From contig NZ_CP026100.1 in assembly GCF_003722335.1 (NCBI RefSeq), positions 806,001 to 870,000 of the forward strand: DNA of 64,000 nt, given 5' to 3'. The notes beneath the pieces are model-generated. The model did no database searches, was not told where the DNA came from, and saw only the letters and a program-made list of their open reading frames with translations. The DNA is from Caulobacter flavus. Its GTDB lineage: Bacteria > Pseudomonadota > Alphaproteobacteria > Caulobacterales > Caulobacteraceae. This document shows positions 17,448 to 26,637 of the stretch, one piece after another. The position numbers were made by a program, and so were the translations under genes. The first letter of the stretch is position 1. Each line of letters opens with the position of its first letter.

Positions 17448-17547
17448 TCCCGCGCTCGCGACGGGATGATTCAGGACAAGCCGCGGCCACAAGCGGAGCC
17501 TTACACTGCCTCGCGCGTTGCGGAAGCAGTACGGGCGTAGGGGCGAC

Positions 17548-19056
17548 ATGGCCGAAATCGAAACCGTCTTCTGTCCCGGCTCCACCTGCTGGAGGGTCGA
17601 GGCCGCCGAACGACTGGCGCTGTTCATCGACAACGACGAGGCCTTCGACGCCCTGAAGGCCATACTGCTGTCGGCCAAGCACTCGATCTGGATCCTGGCC
17701 TGGGTGTTCGATCCGCTCACCCGGCTCGATCCCGACCGCGTCAAGAAGAGCCGCGACCCGGTCCATGCCGACCGCATCGGCCTTCTGCTGCGTCGGCAGG
17801 CGGCGCTGAACCCGGCGCTGGACGTGCGGGTGCTGGCCTGGGACATGCCGTTCCCGATCGCCGCCTCGCAGCTGTTCGGCCCGCAGCGCGGCGCGGCCTT
17901 CTTCGCCGGCTCCAAGGTCAAGTACCGGCTGGACAACACCCTGCCCGCCAGCGCCTGCCACCACCAGAAGGTGGTCGTCGTCGACGGCTCGGTGGCTCTG
18001 GTCAGCGGCGGCGACATCGGCGTCGACCGCTGGGACACCACCGCCCACCTCGACAACGACCCGCGCCGGCGCCTGCCGACCGGCCACCACTATCCGGCCC
18101 GCCACGAGGTCGCCGCCATGGTCGACGGCCCGGTGGCCACGGCCTTGGGCGAACTGTTCGCCGAACGCTGGCGCAAGGCCACCGGCGAGACGCTGGATCC
18201 GCCCGAACGCCCGCTGACGACGCCCTGGCCAGAGCACCTGGCCCCGCAGTTGCGCCGCCTGCCGATCGCCATCGCCCGCACCCAGCCGCACTGGCGCCGC
18301 GACGCCGAGGTCAACGAGTGCCTGCTGCTGCACCTGGAGACGATCCGCACGGCCCGGTGGCTGATCTATATCGAGAACCAGTACCTGACCTCGCCGATCG
18401 TGGTCGAAGCCCTGGCCGAGCGTCTGGCCGAGCCCGACGGGCCCGAGGTGGTCACCGTCGGCCCGGCCCGCAGCCCCAGCTATTTCGACCAGATCACCAT
18501 GGACAGCGCCCGCACCGCGGCGATCAACCGCCTGCGCGAGGTCGACGTCCACGGCCGCTTCTTCGCCTTCAGCGCCCGCACGCCCAAGGGCGCGCCGATC
18601 ATCGTCCACTCCAAGGTGGCGATCGCCGACGACCGGGTGCTGCGGCTGGGCTCGGCCAATCTCAACAACCGCTCGATCGGCCTCGACACCGAGTGCGACA
18701 TCGGCTTCGAGGCCCGCGACGAGGACGAACGCCTGGCCATCGCCGCGTTCCTGGGCCGGCTGATCGGCCACTTCCTGGGGGTCGAGACCGAGGCGGTGCT
18801 GGAGGCCTTCATCGAGCATGGCGGCCTTGGCCCCGCCATCGAGGCGCTGGACGGCAGGACCGGCCCGCGCCGGCTGGAGCCGGTGGTGGTCACGCCGCTG
18901 AAGGGCCTGAAGAAGTTCGTCGCCGACTGGAGCCTGGGCGACGCCATCGCCCCCGACGACGCCTGGCGCCCCTGGGGCCGCCGCAAGCGCCTGAAGCACG
19001 ACCTTCACCGCCTGACCGCCCCGCCGCCGCAGCCGCCGGAGCACCTGCAGCTTTAG
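17548..19056 (+). CDS. Phospholipase D-like protein (two HKD motifs)
   Basis: 502 residues. Two catalytic motifs: HHQKVVVVDGSVALVSGGD (about residue 138) and HSKVAIADDRVLRLGSANL (about residue 352), each HxK(x4)D. No signal peptide or strong membrane helix, unlike the integral cardiolipin synthases, and closer in layout to soluble PLD-type transphosphatidylases. ATG 17548 chosen after TAGGGGCGAC; an in-frame start at 17518 is poorer. Convergent with the EEP phosphatase gene. Could hydrolyse phospholipids or make cardiolipin. Confidence 0.88.
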   Translation: MAEIETVFCPGSTCWRVEAAERLALFIDNDEAFDALKAILLSAKHSIWILAWVFDPLTRLDPDRVKKSRDPVHADRIGLLLRRQAALNPALDVRVLAWDMPFPIAASQLFGPQRGAAFFAGSKVKYRLDNTLPASACHHQKVVVVDGSVALVSGGDIGVDRWDTTAHLDNDPRRRLPTGHHYPARHEVAAMVDGPVATALGELFAERWRKATGETLDPPERPLTTPWPEHLAPQLRRLPIAIARTQPHWRRDAEVNECLLLHLETIRTARWLIYIENQYLTSPIVVEALAERLAEPDGPEVVTVGPARSPSYFDQITMDSARTAAINRLREVDVHGRFFAFSARTPKGAPIIVHSKVAIADDRVLRLGSANLNNRSIGLDTECDIGFEARDEDERLAIAAFLGRLIGHFLGVETEAVLEAFIEHGGLGPAIEALDGRTGPRRLEPVVVTPLKGLKKFVADWSLGDAIAPDDAWRPWGRRKRLKHDLHRLTAPPPQPPEHLQL

Positions 19057-19059
19057 AAT

Positions 19060-19080
19060 CCCTCTCTCATGGAGAGAGGG
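19060..19080. terminator. Hairpin between convergent genes
   Basis: CCCTCTCTC-atg-GAGAGAGGG, perfect 9-bp stem, followed by TTCTTATT. Sits in the 27-bp gap between the two convergent stop codons, so it can serve both transcripts. Confidence 0.7.
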
Positions 19081-19083
19081 TTC

Positions 19084-19827
19084 TTATTCCTCGATCTCCA
19101 GGTCCACCACCAGCGGCAGATGGTCCGAAGCCACGCGCGCCAGGGCGTCGTAGGGCGAGAAGACGTTCAGCGTCTTCAGGCCCTTGGTCAGGAACACGTG
19201 GTCGATGCGCATGAACGGGAAGTTGGACGGGAAGGTCGCCGTCGGGGCCTTGCCCCAGCCGGCCGAAACGCTCTGGGCGTCGCGGGCGGCGGCTTTCAGC
19301 ATCCGATAGGTGGCCGAATAGGGCGTGGCGTTGAAGTCGCCCAGCAGCACGCCCGGCGCCTTCCAGCGGTCGGACGCCATCCAGCCCTCGCTGATCAGGG
19401 CGGCGGCCTGGCGCTTCTGCTCCTGGGGGATCAGGCCAAGGTGGGTGTTGATGATCTGCACCGGGGTATCGCCGACCATCACCTCGATCCACAGCGCCCC
19501 GCGCGGCTCCAGCCCGGGCACCGCGCGATAGAACGGCAGCGGGCCGGACTTGATCAGCTTCTCGGGCAGGTGGGTGAGGATGGCGTCGCCATAGAGCTCC
19601 TCCTCCACCGTCATCGCCGGGTGGAAGTGGAAGCCCATCTTCAGGAGTTCGGCCAAGCGATGGGCCTGGTCGACATGGCCGGTGCGCAGCCGGCCGACGT
19701 CGAGCTCCTGCAGGGCCACGACGTCGGGCTCGTGGGCCGAGATCACCTCGGCCACGCGTTCCACGTCGAGCCTGCGGTCGCCGCCCACGCAACGGTGGAC
19801 GTTGTAGGTCATCAGCCGCAGCTTCAT
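19084..19827 (-). CDS. Endonuclease/exonuclease/phosphatase-family protein
   Basis: 247 residues. Fold shown by LMTYNVHRC, VVALQELDV (catalytic glutamate), IINTHLG, LLGDFNATPYS, RIDHVFL and the C-terminal SDHLPLVVDL. Family members cut DNA or remove phosphates from lipids or nucleotides; with a PLD-like gene convergent next to it, a phospholipid substrate is possible but unproven. ATG 19827 overlaps the metW stop (ATGA), so it sits at the end of the metX-metW transcript. Confidence 0.88.
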   Translation of the reverse strand: MKLRLMTYNVHRCVGGDRRLDVERVAEVISAHEPDVVALQELDVGRLRTGHVDQAHRLAELLKMGFHFHPAMTVEEELYGDAILTHLPEKLIKSGPLPFYRAVPGLEPRGALWIEVMVGDTPVQIINTHLGLIPQEQKRQAAALISEGWMASDRWKAPGVLLGDFNATPYSATYRMLKAAARDAQSVSAGWGKAPTATFPSNFPFMRIDHVFLTKGLKTLNVFSPYDALARVASDHLPLVVDLEIEE

Positions 19828-20480
19828 GGGATCAGAAGATCGCCTGAAACGGCGCTCGGTTCCACACGCTCCGCGGGCGCCCCGCGACTGAGCAGGAAGA
19901 GACAGGTCTCCGAGCGCCAGTTCTCCAGCGCCGTGGTCGGGTCGATCGGCCGGGCCGGACCATTTCCGGCGAAGGCGGCGCTGGCGTCGACGCGCACGCC
20001 CAGGTCCTCGGTCAGGGCCATGAAGTCGGCCAGGGTGCACAGGTGGATGTTCGGCGTCGACCACCAGGGCATGGGCAGGGCCTTGGTCTCGGGCATCCGG
20101 CCGCGGCTGATCAGCGACCAGCGCACCCGCCAGTGGCCGAAATTGGGGAACGAGACGATCGCCCGGTCGGCGATGCGCAGCAGCTCGTCCAGCACGTGGC
20201 GCGGATTGCGCGTCGCCTGCAGGGTCTGGGACAGCACCGCGTAGTCGAAGGTCTTGTCGGGGAAATGATCGAGGTCCTGGTCGGCGTCGCCCTGCACCAC
20301 CGACAGCCCTCGCGCCATGCAGGCGGCCACGCCATGGGCGCTGATCTCCAGCCCGCGGCCGTCGATCTCCTTCTCGCGGGTCAACAGCTCCAGGAGTGCG
20401 CCCTCGCCGCAGCCGACGTCGAGCACCCGCGCGCCCGGCCGGACGAGACGCAGGATCTCGCGGAAGTCCTCGCGGATCAT
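19824..20480 (-). CDS. metW: Methionine biosynthesis protein MetW
   Basis: 218 residues. SAM-fold protein encoded with metX in many proteobacteria and needed for full homoserine acyltransferase activity in some. Seen: RVLDVGCGEGALLELL, MARGLSVVQGDAD and SQTLQATRNPRHVLDELLRI. ATG 20480 preferred over the GTG one codon upstream because GGGGGAGG lies 9 bases before it; that ribosome site is the end of the repeat between metX and metW. Confidence 0.94.
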   Translation of the reverse strand: MIREDFREILRLVRPGARVLDVGCGEGALLELLTREKEIDGRGLEISAHGVAACMARGLSVVQGDADQDLDHFPDKTFDYAVLSQTLQATRNPRHVLDELLRIADRAIVSFPNFGHWRVRWSLISRGRMPETKALPMPWWSTPNIHLCTLADFMALTEDLGVRVDASAAFAGNGPARPIDPTTALENWRSETCLFLLSRGAPAERVEPSAVSGDLLIP

Positions 20481-20486
20481 CACCAG

Positions 20487-20621
20487 GATCCTCCCCCTCT
20501 GGGGGAGGTGGCGCGAAGCGGCGGAGGGGGGCTGTTTTCAGCTTCCGGCACGGCGTAGATTCTTCGCAAGCCTCCCCCCACCGATCGCTGCGCGATCGCC
20601 TCCCCCAGAGGGGGAGGTTCC
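20487..20621. repeat. Palindromic repeat between metX and metW
   Basis: About 135 bp with ends GGATCCTCCCCC and GGGGGAGGTTCC, same family as 7944-8077. Inner hairpins are CGC-gaa-GCG and CGATCGC-tgc/gca-GCGATCG. Inserted between two co-directional genes; its left end supplies the metW Shine-Dalgarno. Confidence 0.93.
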
Positions 20622-20634
20622 TTGAACGCCGCCC

Positions 20635-21792
20635 TCATCGCCCGATCCCCCGCTCGCGTTCCACCGACGCCATGAACCCCGTCAAGGCCGCGTCCATCAC
20701 CGGTTCGTCCAGCAGGAAGGCGTCGTGGCCCTTGTCGCTGTCGATCTCGGCGAAGGCGGCGCGACAGCCGGCGGCAGTGAGGGCGCGGACGATGTGGCGG
20801 CTCTCCGAGCTCGGATACAGCCAGTCGCTGGTGAAGCTGAGCACGCAGAAGCGCACGTCGCGCGCGGCCTTGAAGGCGTTGGCCAGCACCCCGCCGTGCG
20901 GCGCGGCCAGGTCGAAATAGTCCATGGCCCGGGTGATGTAGAGATAGGAGTTGGCGTCGAAGCGGTCGACGAACGCCGCGCCCTGGTGGCGCAGGTAGCT
21001 CTCGACCTGGAAATCGGCGTCGAAGCCCCAGGACAGGCCGTCGCGCTGCAGCTCGCGGCCGAACTTGCGCTGCAGGGCCGGCTCGGAAAGATAGGTGATG
21101 TGGGCCGACATCCGCGCCACGGCCAGCCCCTTCTCCGGGCGCGAGCCTTGCGCCGCATAGGCCCCGCCGCGCCATTCGGGATCGGCCATGATCGCCTGGC
21201 GTCCCACCTCGTGGAAGGCGATGTTCTGGGCCGAGTGGCGCGAGGTCGAGGCCACGACGACAGCGCTGAACACCCGCTGCGGATAGTCGACCGCCCATTG
21301 CTGCACCTGCATGCCGCCCATCGAGCCGCCGACCACCGCCAGCAGCGTGTCGACCCCCAGGGCGTCGATCAGCATGGCCTGGGCCCGCACCATGTCGGCG
21401 ATGGTGATGATCGGGAACGACAGCCCCCAGGCCTGGCCCGTCGCCGGATTGGTCGAGGCCGGCCCCGTCGAGCCCATGCAGCCGCCGACCACGTTGGAGC
21501 AGATGACGAAGTGCCGGGCAGGATCGATCGGCTTGCCGGGACCGACCAGCCGCGTCCACCAGCCGGGCTTGCCGGTGGCCGGATGGGTGGAGGCCACGTA
21601 CTGGTCGCCGGTCAGGGCGTGGCAGATCAGGACGGCGTTCGTGCCGTCCTCGTTCAGCGAGCCGTAGGTCTGGTAGGCGATCTCAAGGCCGCCGATCCTG
21701 GCGCCGGAATCCAGCACCAACGGCCGGTCGGCGGGGAAGCGCCAGACACCGCCGCCGAGCGGCGCGGAAACGTCCAGATCAAGGTCGGCCAT
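20635..21792 (-). CDS. metX: Homoserine O-acyltransferase MetX
   Basis: 385 residues. Alpha/beta-hydrolase-fold enzyme that acylates homoserine in methionine synthesis. Seen: nucleophile elbow [25 protein letters not shown], oxyanion region [12 protein letters not shown] and the C-terminal catalytic histidine in [12 protein letters not shown]. Acetyl versus succinyl donor cannot be settled by eye. ATG 21792 has AAGGCG upstream. I looked for a SAM-responsive riboswitch in the approximately 135-bp leader and did not recognise one. Operon with metW and the EEP phosphatase. Confidence 0.94.
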   Translation of the reverse strand: MADLDLDVSAPLGGGVWRFPADRPLVLDSGARIGGLEIAYQTYGSLNEDGTNAVLICHALTGDQYVASTHPATGKPGWWTRLVGPGKPIDPARHFVICSNVVGGCMGSTGPASTNPATGQAWGLSFPIITIADMVRAQAMLIDALGVDTLLAVVGGSMGGMQVQQWAVDYPQRVFSAVVVASTSRHSAQNIAFHEVGRQAIMADPEWRGGAYAAQGSRPEKGLAVARMSAHITYLSEPALQRKFGRELQRDGLSWGFDADFQVESYLRHQGAAFVDRFDANSYLYITRAMDYFDLAAPHGGVLANAFKAARDVRFCVLSFTSDWLYPSSESRHIVRALTAAGCRAAFAEIDSDKGHDAFLLDEPVMDAALTGFMASVERERGIGR

Positions 21793-21927
21793 GTCGCCTT
21801 GGACCGCCTGTCGACGAAGGTGTCAACCATACGCTTTGCGCCCGAGCGACGGGCTCGTATGAGGAGATGGCGAAGACGGCTTTTCCAGCCATTTGCCCCG
21901 TCACGAAACCGCTCTATGGAGGGCGTC

Positions 21928-22440
21928 ATGGACCGTCTGATCCTGATGCGCCACGGCAAGGCCGAGCGGCACGCCGCCCAGGGCGGCGACTTCGAGCGCG
22001 CGCTGGCCGAGCGCGGCCGCCAGGACGTGGCGCTGATCGCTTCGGCGCTGGCGTCGGAAGGCTTCGCGCCGGACCTGGCTCTGGTCTCGGCCGCCCGCCG
22101 CACCCGCGAGACCTGGGAAGCCGCCGCCGGCGCCTTCCCGGGCGCGACCGCCGACGTCCAGCGCAATCTCTATCACGCCGAGGCCCAGGAGGTTCTGGCG
22201 GCCGTGCGCGAGGCCGACGCGCCGGCCGGCACGGTGATGGTGGTCGGCCACAATCCGGGCCTGCACGACCTGTCGCTGCGCCTGGCCATGGGAAGCGCCG
22301 CCGACCCGGCCGAGCTTTCCAAGCTGCGCAGCCGCTTTCCCACCGCCACGGCGGCGGTCTTCGACATCGACGCGTCCGGCGCCCCGCGGCTGGCGCGCGT
22401 CTTCTACGCATCCGAACACGGCGGGCACGGCGGCGAATGA
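21928..22440 (+). CDS. SixA-like histidine phosphatase
   Basis: 170 residues. Phosphoglycerate-mutase-like fold: catalytic LILMRHGKAE, ALVSAARRTRETWE and VMVVGHNPGLHDL. In E. coli SixA dephosphorylates phosphohistidine signalling proteins; the target here is unknown. ATG 21928 chosen for its GGAGGG 5 bases upstream; an ATG at 21916 lacks one. Overlaps the next gene by 4 bases and heads a five-gene plus-strand run that ends in a histidine kinase. Confidence 0.88.
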   Translation: MDRLILMRHGKAERHAAQGGDFERALAERGRQDVALIASALASEGFAPDLALVSAARRTRETWEAAAGAFPGATADVQRNLYHAEAQEVLAAVREADAPAGTVMVVGHNPGLHDLSLRLAMGSAADPAELSKLRSRFPTATAAVFDIDASGAPRLARVFYASEHGGHGGE

Positions 22441-22775
22441 CCCTGGTCTACAAGATCCTTCCCAAGGCCCTCTGGGAGGCGGCCAAGGCCGCCGGCCGCT
22501 TCGACGGCGCGCCCATCGACCACGCCGACGGCTACATCCACCTGTCGGGCGCCGACCAGGCCCAGGAGACCGCCGCGCTCTACTTCAAGGGCCAGGAAGA
22601 CCTGCTGCTGGTTGGCTTCGACGCTCAGGCCCTGGGCCCGGACCTGAAGTGGGAAGCCTCGCGCGGCGGAGCCCTGTTCCCGCACCTCTTCCGCAGCATC
22701 GATCCATCCGAAGCGGTGTCGGAAAAGCCGCTGTCGCTCGACGCCGACGGCGTGCCGCAACTGGGCCTGTCCTGA
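22437..22775 (+). CDS. DUF952 family protein
   Basis: 112 residues. Pattern VYKILPKALWEAAKAAGRFDGAPID...GYIHLS and LLLVGFDAQALG...LKWEASRGGALFPHLF is the DUF952 family, a small glutathione-transferase-independent family of unknown activity. ATG 22437 overlaps the upstream stop (ATGA) and its own stop overlaps the pyrD ATG (TGATG), so it is probably translated by coupling. Confidence 0.85.
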   Translation: MTLVYKILPKALWEAAKAAGRFDGAPIDHADGYIHLSGADQAQETAALYFKGQEDLLLVGFDAQALGPDLKWEASRGGALFPHLFRSIDPSEAVSEKPLSLDADGVPQLGLS

Positions 22776-23842
22776 TGGCCCTGCACGACATCGCCGCCCG
22801 CGCCCTGCGCGCACTGGACCCCGAAGACGCCCACGGCTGGGCGATCCGCGGCCTGAAGTGGGGCCTTGGCCCCCGCGACGGCGGCGTCGACGATCCGATC
22901 CTCGCCACCAGCGTCGCGGGCCTGCCGCTGGCCAACTGCGTGGGCCTGGCCGCCGGCTTCGACAAGAACGCCGAGGTTCCCGACGCCATGCTGGCCGCGG
23001 GCTTCGGCTTCGTGGAGGCCGGCACGGTCACGCCGCTGGCCCAGGCCGGCAATCCGCGCCCGCGCCTGTTCCGCCTGACCGAAGACCAGGCGGTGATCAA
23101 CCGCATGGGCTTCAACAACGAGGGGCTGGAACCCTTCGCCGCGCGCCTGGCCGCCCGCAAGCACGCTCACGCCGACCGCCTGGGCGTGTTCGGCGCCAAC
23201 ATCGGGGCCAACAAGGACGCGACCGACCGCATCGGCGACTACGTCACGGGCCTCACCCGCCTGTGGGGCCTGTCGGACTACTTCACCGTCAACATCTCCT
23301 CGCCCAATACGCCGGGCCTGCGCGCCCTGCAGACCAAGGCCGCGCTCGAGGAACTGCTGGGCCGCCTGGCCGAGGCCCGCGCGGGCCTGAATAAGGACGG
23401 CGCCGACTATCCGATCTTCCTCAAGGTCGCGCCCGACCTTGAGGAGGGCGAGGTCGAGGCCATCGTCGAGGCAGTGCTGGCCAGCGGCCTGAACGGCATC
23501 ATCGTCTCCAACACCACCATCGCCCGCCCCGACACGCTCAAGTCGGCGCAGAAGGGCGAGGGCGGCGGCCTGTCGGGCGCGCCGCTGCGGGTCGCCTCGA
23601 CCCGGGTGCTGGGCGAGTTTCACGCCATCGCCAGGGGCCGCACGGCCCTGATCGGGGCCGGCGGCATCGCCAGCGGCGCCGACGCCCTGGCCAAGATCAA
23701 GGCCGGCGCCTGCGCGGTTCAGCTCTATTCGGCCCTGGTCTACGGCGGCCCGGGCCTGGTGGTCCGTATCAAGAAGGACCTCGCCGCCCGGCTGCGGGCC
23801 GAGGGCTTCGCCAGCGTCTCGGACGCGATCGGAACCGCATGA
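22775..23842 (+). CDS. pyrD: Dihydroorotate dehydrogenase (quinone), class 2
   Basis: 355 residues. Membrane-associated flavoenzyme oxidising dihydroorotate to orotate with ubiquinone. Seen: GLAAGFDKNAEVPDAM, EAGTVTPLAQAGNPRPRLFR, INRMGFNNEG, NISSPNTPGLR with the class 2 catalytic serine, and FMN-binding LIGAGGIASGADA...VQLYSALVY. The short N-terminal helix for membrane binding is present. The start overlaps the DUF952 stop and the stop overlaps the next start. Confidence 0.95.
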   Translation: MALHDIAARALRALDPEDAHGWAIRGLKWGLGPRDGGVDDPILATSVAGLPLANCVGLAAGFDKNAEVPDAMLAAGFGFVEAGTVTPLAQAGNPRPRLFRLTEDQAVINRMGFNNEGLEPFAARLAARKHAHADRLGVFGANIGANKDATDRIGDYVTGLTRLWGLSDYFTVNISSPNTPGLRALQTKAALEELLGRLAEARAGLNKDGADYPIFLKVAPDLEEGEVEAIVEAVLASGLNGIIVSNTTIARPDTLKSAQKGEGGGLSGAPLRVASTRVLGEFHAIARGRTALIGAGGIASGADALAKIKAGACAVQLYSALVYGGPGLVVRIKKDLAARLRAEGFASVSDAIGTA

Positions 23843-24573
23843 CCCCCGACCAGAGCCTGGCCTGGCTGCGACGCTTCGGACCGCTGGCGGTCCTGGCGCT
23901 GCTGTTCGTGGCGGCTCTGGCGTCGGGCGTGGCCGGCAAGCTGTCGCTGGAGACCCTGCAGGCCGAGGGCGAGGCCCTGCAGGCCTTCGCCCACGACCAT
24001 CCGCTGCAGTGCGCACTGGTCTATGTGCTGATCTACGTCGCCACGGTGTCGGTCTCGCTGCCGGGGGCGCTGATCCTGTCGCTCAGCGCCGGCTTCCTGT
24101 TCGGGCCGTGGGGCGGCTTCCTGGCCCTGATGGGCGTGACCGGCGGCTCGACCGTGGTCTATGCGGCCTGCCGCACCGCCTTCGGCGACTTCCTGCGCCG
24201 CAGGCCGGGCGCCCTGCTGACCCGCGTCGAGGAGGGCTTCAAGGCCGACGCCTTCTCCTACCTGCTGACCCTGCGGCTGATCCCGGCCTTTCCGCTGCTG
24301 CTGGTCAACGTCGCCTCGGGCCTGATGCGGATTCCCTTGCGCACCTACCTGCTGGCCTCGGTGCTGGGCATGGCGCCCAGCTCGTTCGTCTATGCCGGGA
24401 TCGGTTCGGGCCTGGGCCACCTGTTCGCGCAGGGCGATCCGGTGACCCTGGCGACCCTGGCCTCGCCGCGCATCTACATGCCGATCATCGGCCTGGGCGT
24501 CCTGGCCCTGATCCCGCCGCTTTGGAAGGCCGCGCGCAGGCGCCGCGTTGCCCCCGTCGCCGACGTGAAGTAA
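23839..24573 (+). CDS. TVP38/TMEM64 family membrane protein
   Basis: 244 residues, about five to six hydrophobic segments. Signature: ATVSVSLPGALILSLSAGFLFGPWGGF and LTLRLIPAFPLLLVNVASG, then IPLRTYLLASVLGMAPSSFVYAGIGSGLG. Belongs to the VTT/DedA-related superfamily of inner-membrane proteins, some of which move lipids between leaflets. Substrate unknown. Overlaps pyrD by 4 bases. Confidence 0.88.
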   Translation: MTPDQSLAWLRRFGPLAVLALLFVAALASGVAGKLSLETLQAEGEALQAFAHDHPLQCALVYVLIYVATVSVSLPGALILSLSAGFLFGPWGGFLALMGVTGGSTVVYAACRTAFGDFLRRRPGALLTRVEEGFKADAFSYLLTLRLIPAFPLLLVNVASGLMRIPLRTYLLASVLGMAPSSFVYAGIGSGLGHLFAQGDPVTLATLASPRIYMPIIGLGVLALIPPLWKAARRRRVAPVADVK

Positions 24574-24582
24574 CCCAGACGA

Positions 24583-26082
24583 ATGGCCGAACCGGTCACG
24601 CCGCCCGCCGCTCCCGACAAGCCGCCCGGAAGACGCCTTCCGTGGCCCGGCGGCCTGTCGGCGCGCCTGCTGCTGCTGACCGCCCTGTTCGTGTTCCTGG
24701 CCGGCGCCTTCATCCTGCCGCCGGCCCTGGCCGACCTCGAGAAGCAGTGGCTGCTCGACCGCGTGCGGGCCGCCGAACTGGCCTCGACCATCGCCGACGC
24801 CGATCCCGAGCGCCGGGTCACCGACCAGGTCTCCCAGCGCCTGCTCGACCAGGCCGGCGTGGTCATCGTGGCCCTGCAGGTCGACGGCGCGCGCCGCCTG
24901 GTGCTGCCCACCGAGCCGCGCGCCATCGAGCAGCCCTACCTCGTCGACCTGCGCGGCCAGAACCCCGGCTCGTGGCTGGCCGCCCCGTTCTTCACCCTGA
25001 AGAGCAAACCCGGCAGCCTGGTGCGCGTCATGGCCGAGCCCCGCTTCCGCCAGGAGGCCGAGTTCGTCGAGATCGTGCTGCCCGACGCCCCGCTGAAGGC
25101 CCACCTGATCGCCAACTTCTGGCGGCTGGCGGGCGTGACCCTGTTCGCCGCGGGCATGGCCGGCGGCCTGATCTACCTGTCGCTGAACTTCCTGCTGGTG
25201 CGGCCGATGCAGCGCATCACCAAGGCCATGGAGCGGTTCCGCGCCGATCCGGAGGATCCGCTGGCCCGGGTCGTCGTCTCGCGCCGCCGCGACGAGATCG
25301 GCCGCGCCGAGGCCGAGCTCGACGCCATGCAGACCGACCTGCGCACCGCCCTGCAGGCCAAGGCCCGCCTGGCGGCCCTGGGCGAGGCGGTGGCCAAGAT
25401 CAATCACGACCTGCGCAACATGCTGACCAGCGCCCAGATGGCGTCCGACCGCCTGGCCGCGCTGGGCGATCCCAAGGTGGCCCAGGCGCTTCCCCGCCTG
25501 GAGCGGGCGCTGGACCGCGCCATCACCCTGGCCAGCGACGTCATGGCCTACGGCAAGTCCAAGGAGCCCGCGCCGGTGATCCGCACCGTGGCCCTGCGCG
25601 CGGCGCTGGACATGGCGGCCGAGGACTCGGGCCTGACGCCGCAGGGCGTGGCCCTCGAGACGGTGATCGACGCCCGCGAGCAGGTGCAGGCCGATCCCGA
25701 CCAGCTGCACCGCATCCTCACCAACCTGCTGCGCAACGCCCGCGAGGCCATCGAGGGGACGCCCGATCGCAGCGGCAAGGGCCGGGTGTTCGTGGAACTG
25801 CGGCGCGCGGACGGCATGAGCCACCTCAGGCTGTCGGACGACGGCCCCGGCGTGCCGGCCCGGGCGCGGGCCAACCTGTTCCAGCCGTTCGTGGGGTCGG
25901 TGCGCCGCGGCGGCACGGGCCTTGGCCTGGCCATCGCCCGCGAGCTGGCCCAGGGCCACGGCGGCGACCTGGCGCTGGTGGAGACGGGTCCCGGCGGCTC
26001 GGTGTTCGACCTGACCCTGGCCGGCGCTCCGGAACCGGCGCCGGCGCCCGAAGAGGGCGAACCGGCGAAGTCGAAGCCTTAG
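24583..26082 (+). CDS. HAMP-domain sensor histidine kinase
   Basis: 499 residues. Membrane helices at about 26-48 and 180-202 flank a periplasmic domain; HAMP follows (LLVRPMQRITKAMERFRADPEDPL). The phospho-acceptor is H275 in AKINHDLRNMLTSAQ, a variant of the common H-E/D-L-R-x-P box without the proline. ATPase motifs: NLLRNAREAIE, SDDGPGVP and GTGLGLAIARELAQGHGGDL. Starts 9 bp after the TVP38 gene. No response regulator is adjacent. C-terminal tail is Pro/Glu-rich. Confidence 0.92.
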   Translation: MAEPVTPPAAPDKPPGRRLPWPGGLSARLLLLTALFVFLAGAFILPPALADLEKQWLLDRVRAAELASTIADADPERRVTDQVSQRLLDQAGVVIVALQVDGARRLVLPTEPRAIEQPYLVDLRGQNPGSWLAAPFFTLKSKPGSLVRVMAEPRFRQEAEFVEIVLPDAPLKAHLIANFWRLAGVTLFAAGMAGGLIYLSLNFLLVRPMQRITKAMERFRADPEDPLARVVVSRRRDEIGRAEAELDAMQTDLRTALQAKARLAALGEAVAKINHDLRNMLTSAQMASDRLAALGDPKVAQALPRLERALDRAITLASDVMAYGKSKEPAPVIRTVALRAALDMAAEDSGLTPQGVALETVIDAREQVQADPDQLHRILTNLLRNAREAIEGTPDRSGKGRVFVELRRADGMSHLRLSDDGPGVPARARANLFQPFVGSVRRGGTGLGLAIARELAQGHGGDLALVETGPGGSVFDLTLAGAPEPAPAPEEGEPAKSKP

Positions 26083-26095
26083 CGGAAAGATCCTA

Positions 26096-26196
26096 CGTCC
26101 TTCGAGGCCCGCTGCGCGGGCGCCTCAGGATGAGGAGGTCAGGGCAACAACGTCCTCATCCTGAGGAGCGACCCGAAGGGGAGCCTCGAAGGACGC
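26096..26196. repeat. Palindromic repeat, GTCCTTCGAGGC type
   Basis: Outer arms CGTCCTTCGAGGC / GCCTCGAAGGACG and a perfect inner pair CCTCAGGATGAGGA / TCCTCATCCTGAGG. Same family as 60884-60989, where the outer arms match over 16 bp. Sits directly after the histidine kinase stop. Confidence 0.9.
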
Positions 26197-26220
26197 ATGG
26201 CGCGTCAACGGCTCAAACCT

Positions 26221-26415
26221 TCAAACCACGTATTGCTTGGGCAGCGGTGCGCCCTGCTCGGCGGGCGCGAGCGGCGCGCGCAGCTCGATCGGCTCGCTCG
26301 TCATGGTGTCGGGCGCGGGCGGCGGGGCCAGGACGCCGGTCGCCAGCACGCCGGCGACCACGAGGCTGCAGCTTCCCAGGCCAAGGCCCAGGGCTATGGT
26401 CTTCTTCAAGGTCAT
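26221..26415 (-). CDS. Small membrane or exported protein
   Basis: 64 residues: MTLKKTIALGLGLGSCSLVVAGVLATGVLA forms a single hydrophobic segment or signal peptide, followed by a Pro-rich tail ending LPKQYVV. Codon third positions are mostly G/C as in neighbouring genes, which favours a real gene, but the ribosome site is weak and no family is recognised. Confidence 0.45.
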   Translation of the reverse strand: MTLKKTIALGLGLGSCSLVVAGVLATGVLAPPPAPDTMTSEPIELRAPLAPAEQGAPLPKQYVV

Positions 26416-26509
26416 GCTCAAAAAGTATCCGCGTCGGGGAGGGCGCTTTTACTCACCAGGAACCAAGCCTCTGATGGGCCCTGAGGTTCCCAGGGCTCGC
26501 CAGAAGGAT

Positions 26510-26539
26510 CACGTCCGTCTCACGAGCGGACGTGCTTTT
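26510..26539 (+). terminator. Possible terminator hairpin
   Basis: CACGTCCG (26510-26517) pairs with CGGACGTG (26527-26534), followed by CTTTT. It lies in the 222-bp gap between the small ORF and the TonB-C repeat protein. The T tract is on the plus strand, where the nearest upstream gene is far away; function uncertain. Confidence 0.35.
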
Positions 26540-26637
26540 GCCTGTAAACCGTCCACAGGTCCAGCATGGGGCGCCTTAAGGGCGATCTCGCCTCATTTGG
26601 GCGAACGCCGGTTGTAAAGCGGGGCCTTTTCCGTCGC

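Noticed and set aside
21793..21927. SAM riboswitch in the metX leader
   Set aside because: I looked for SAM-II-type conserved blocks and pseudoknot pairing on the minus strand and found none I could defend.
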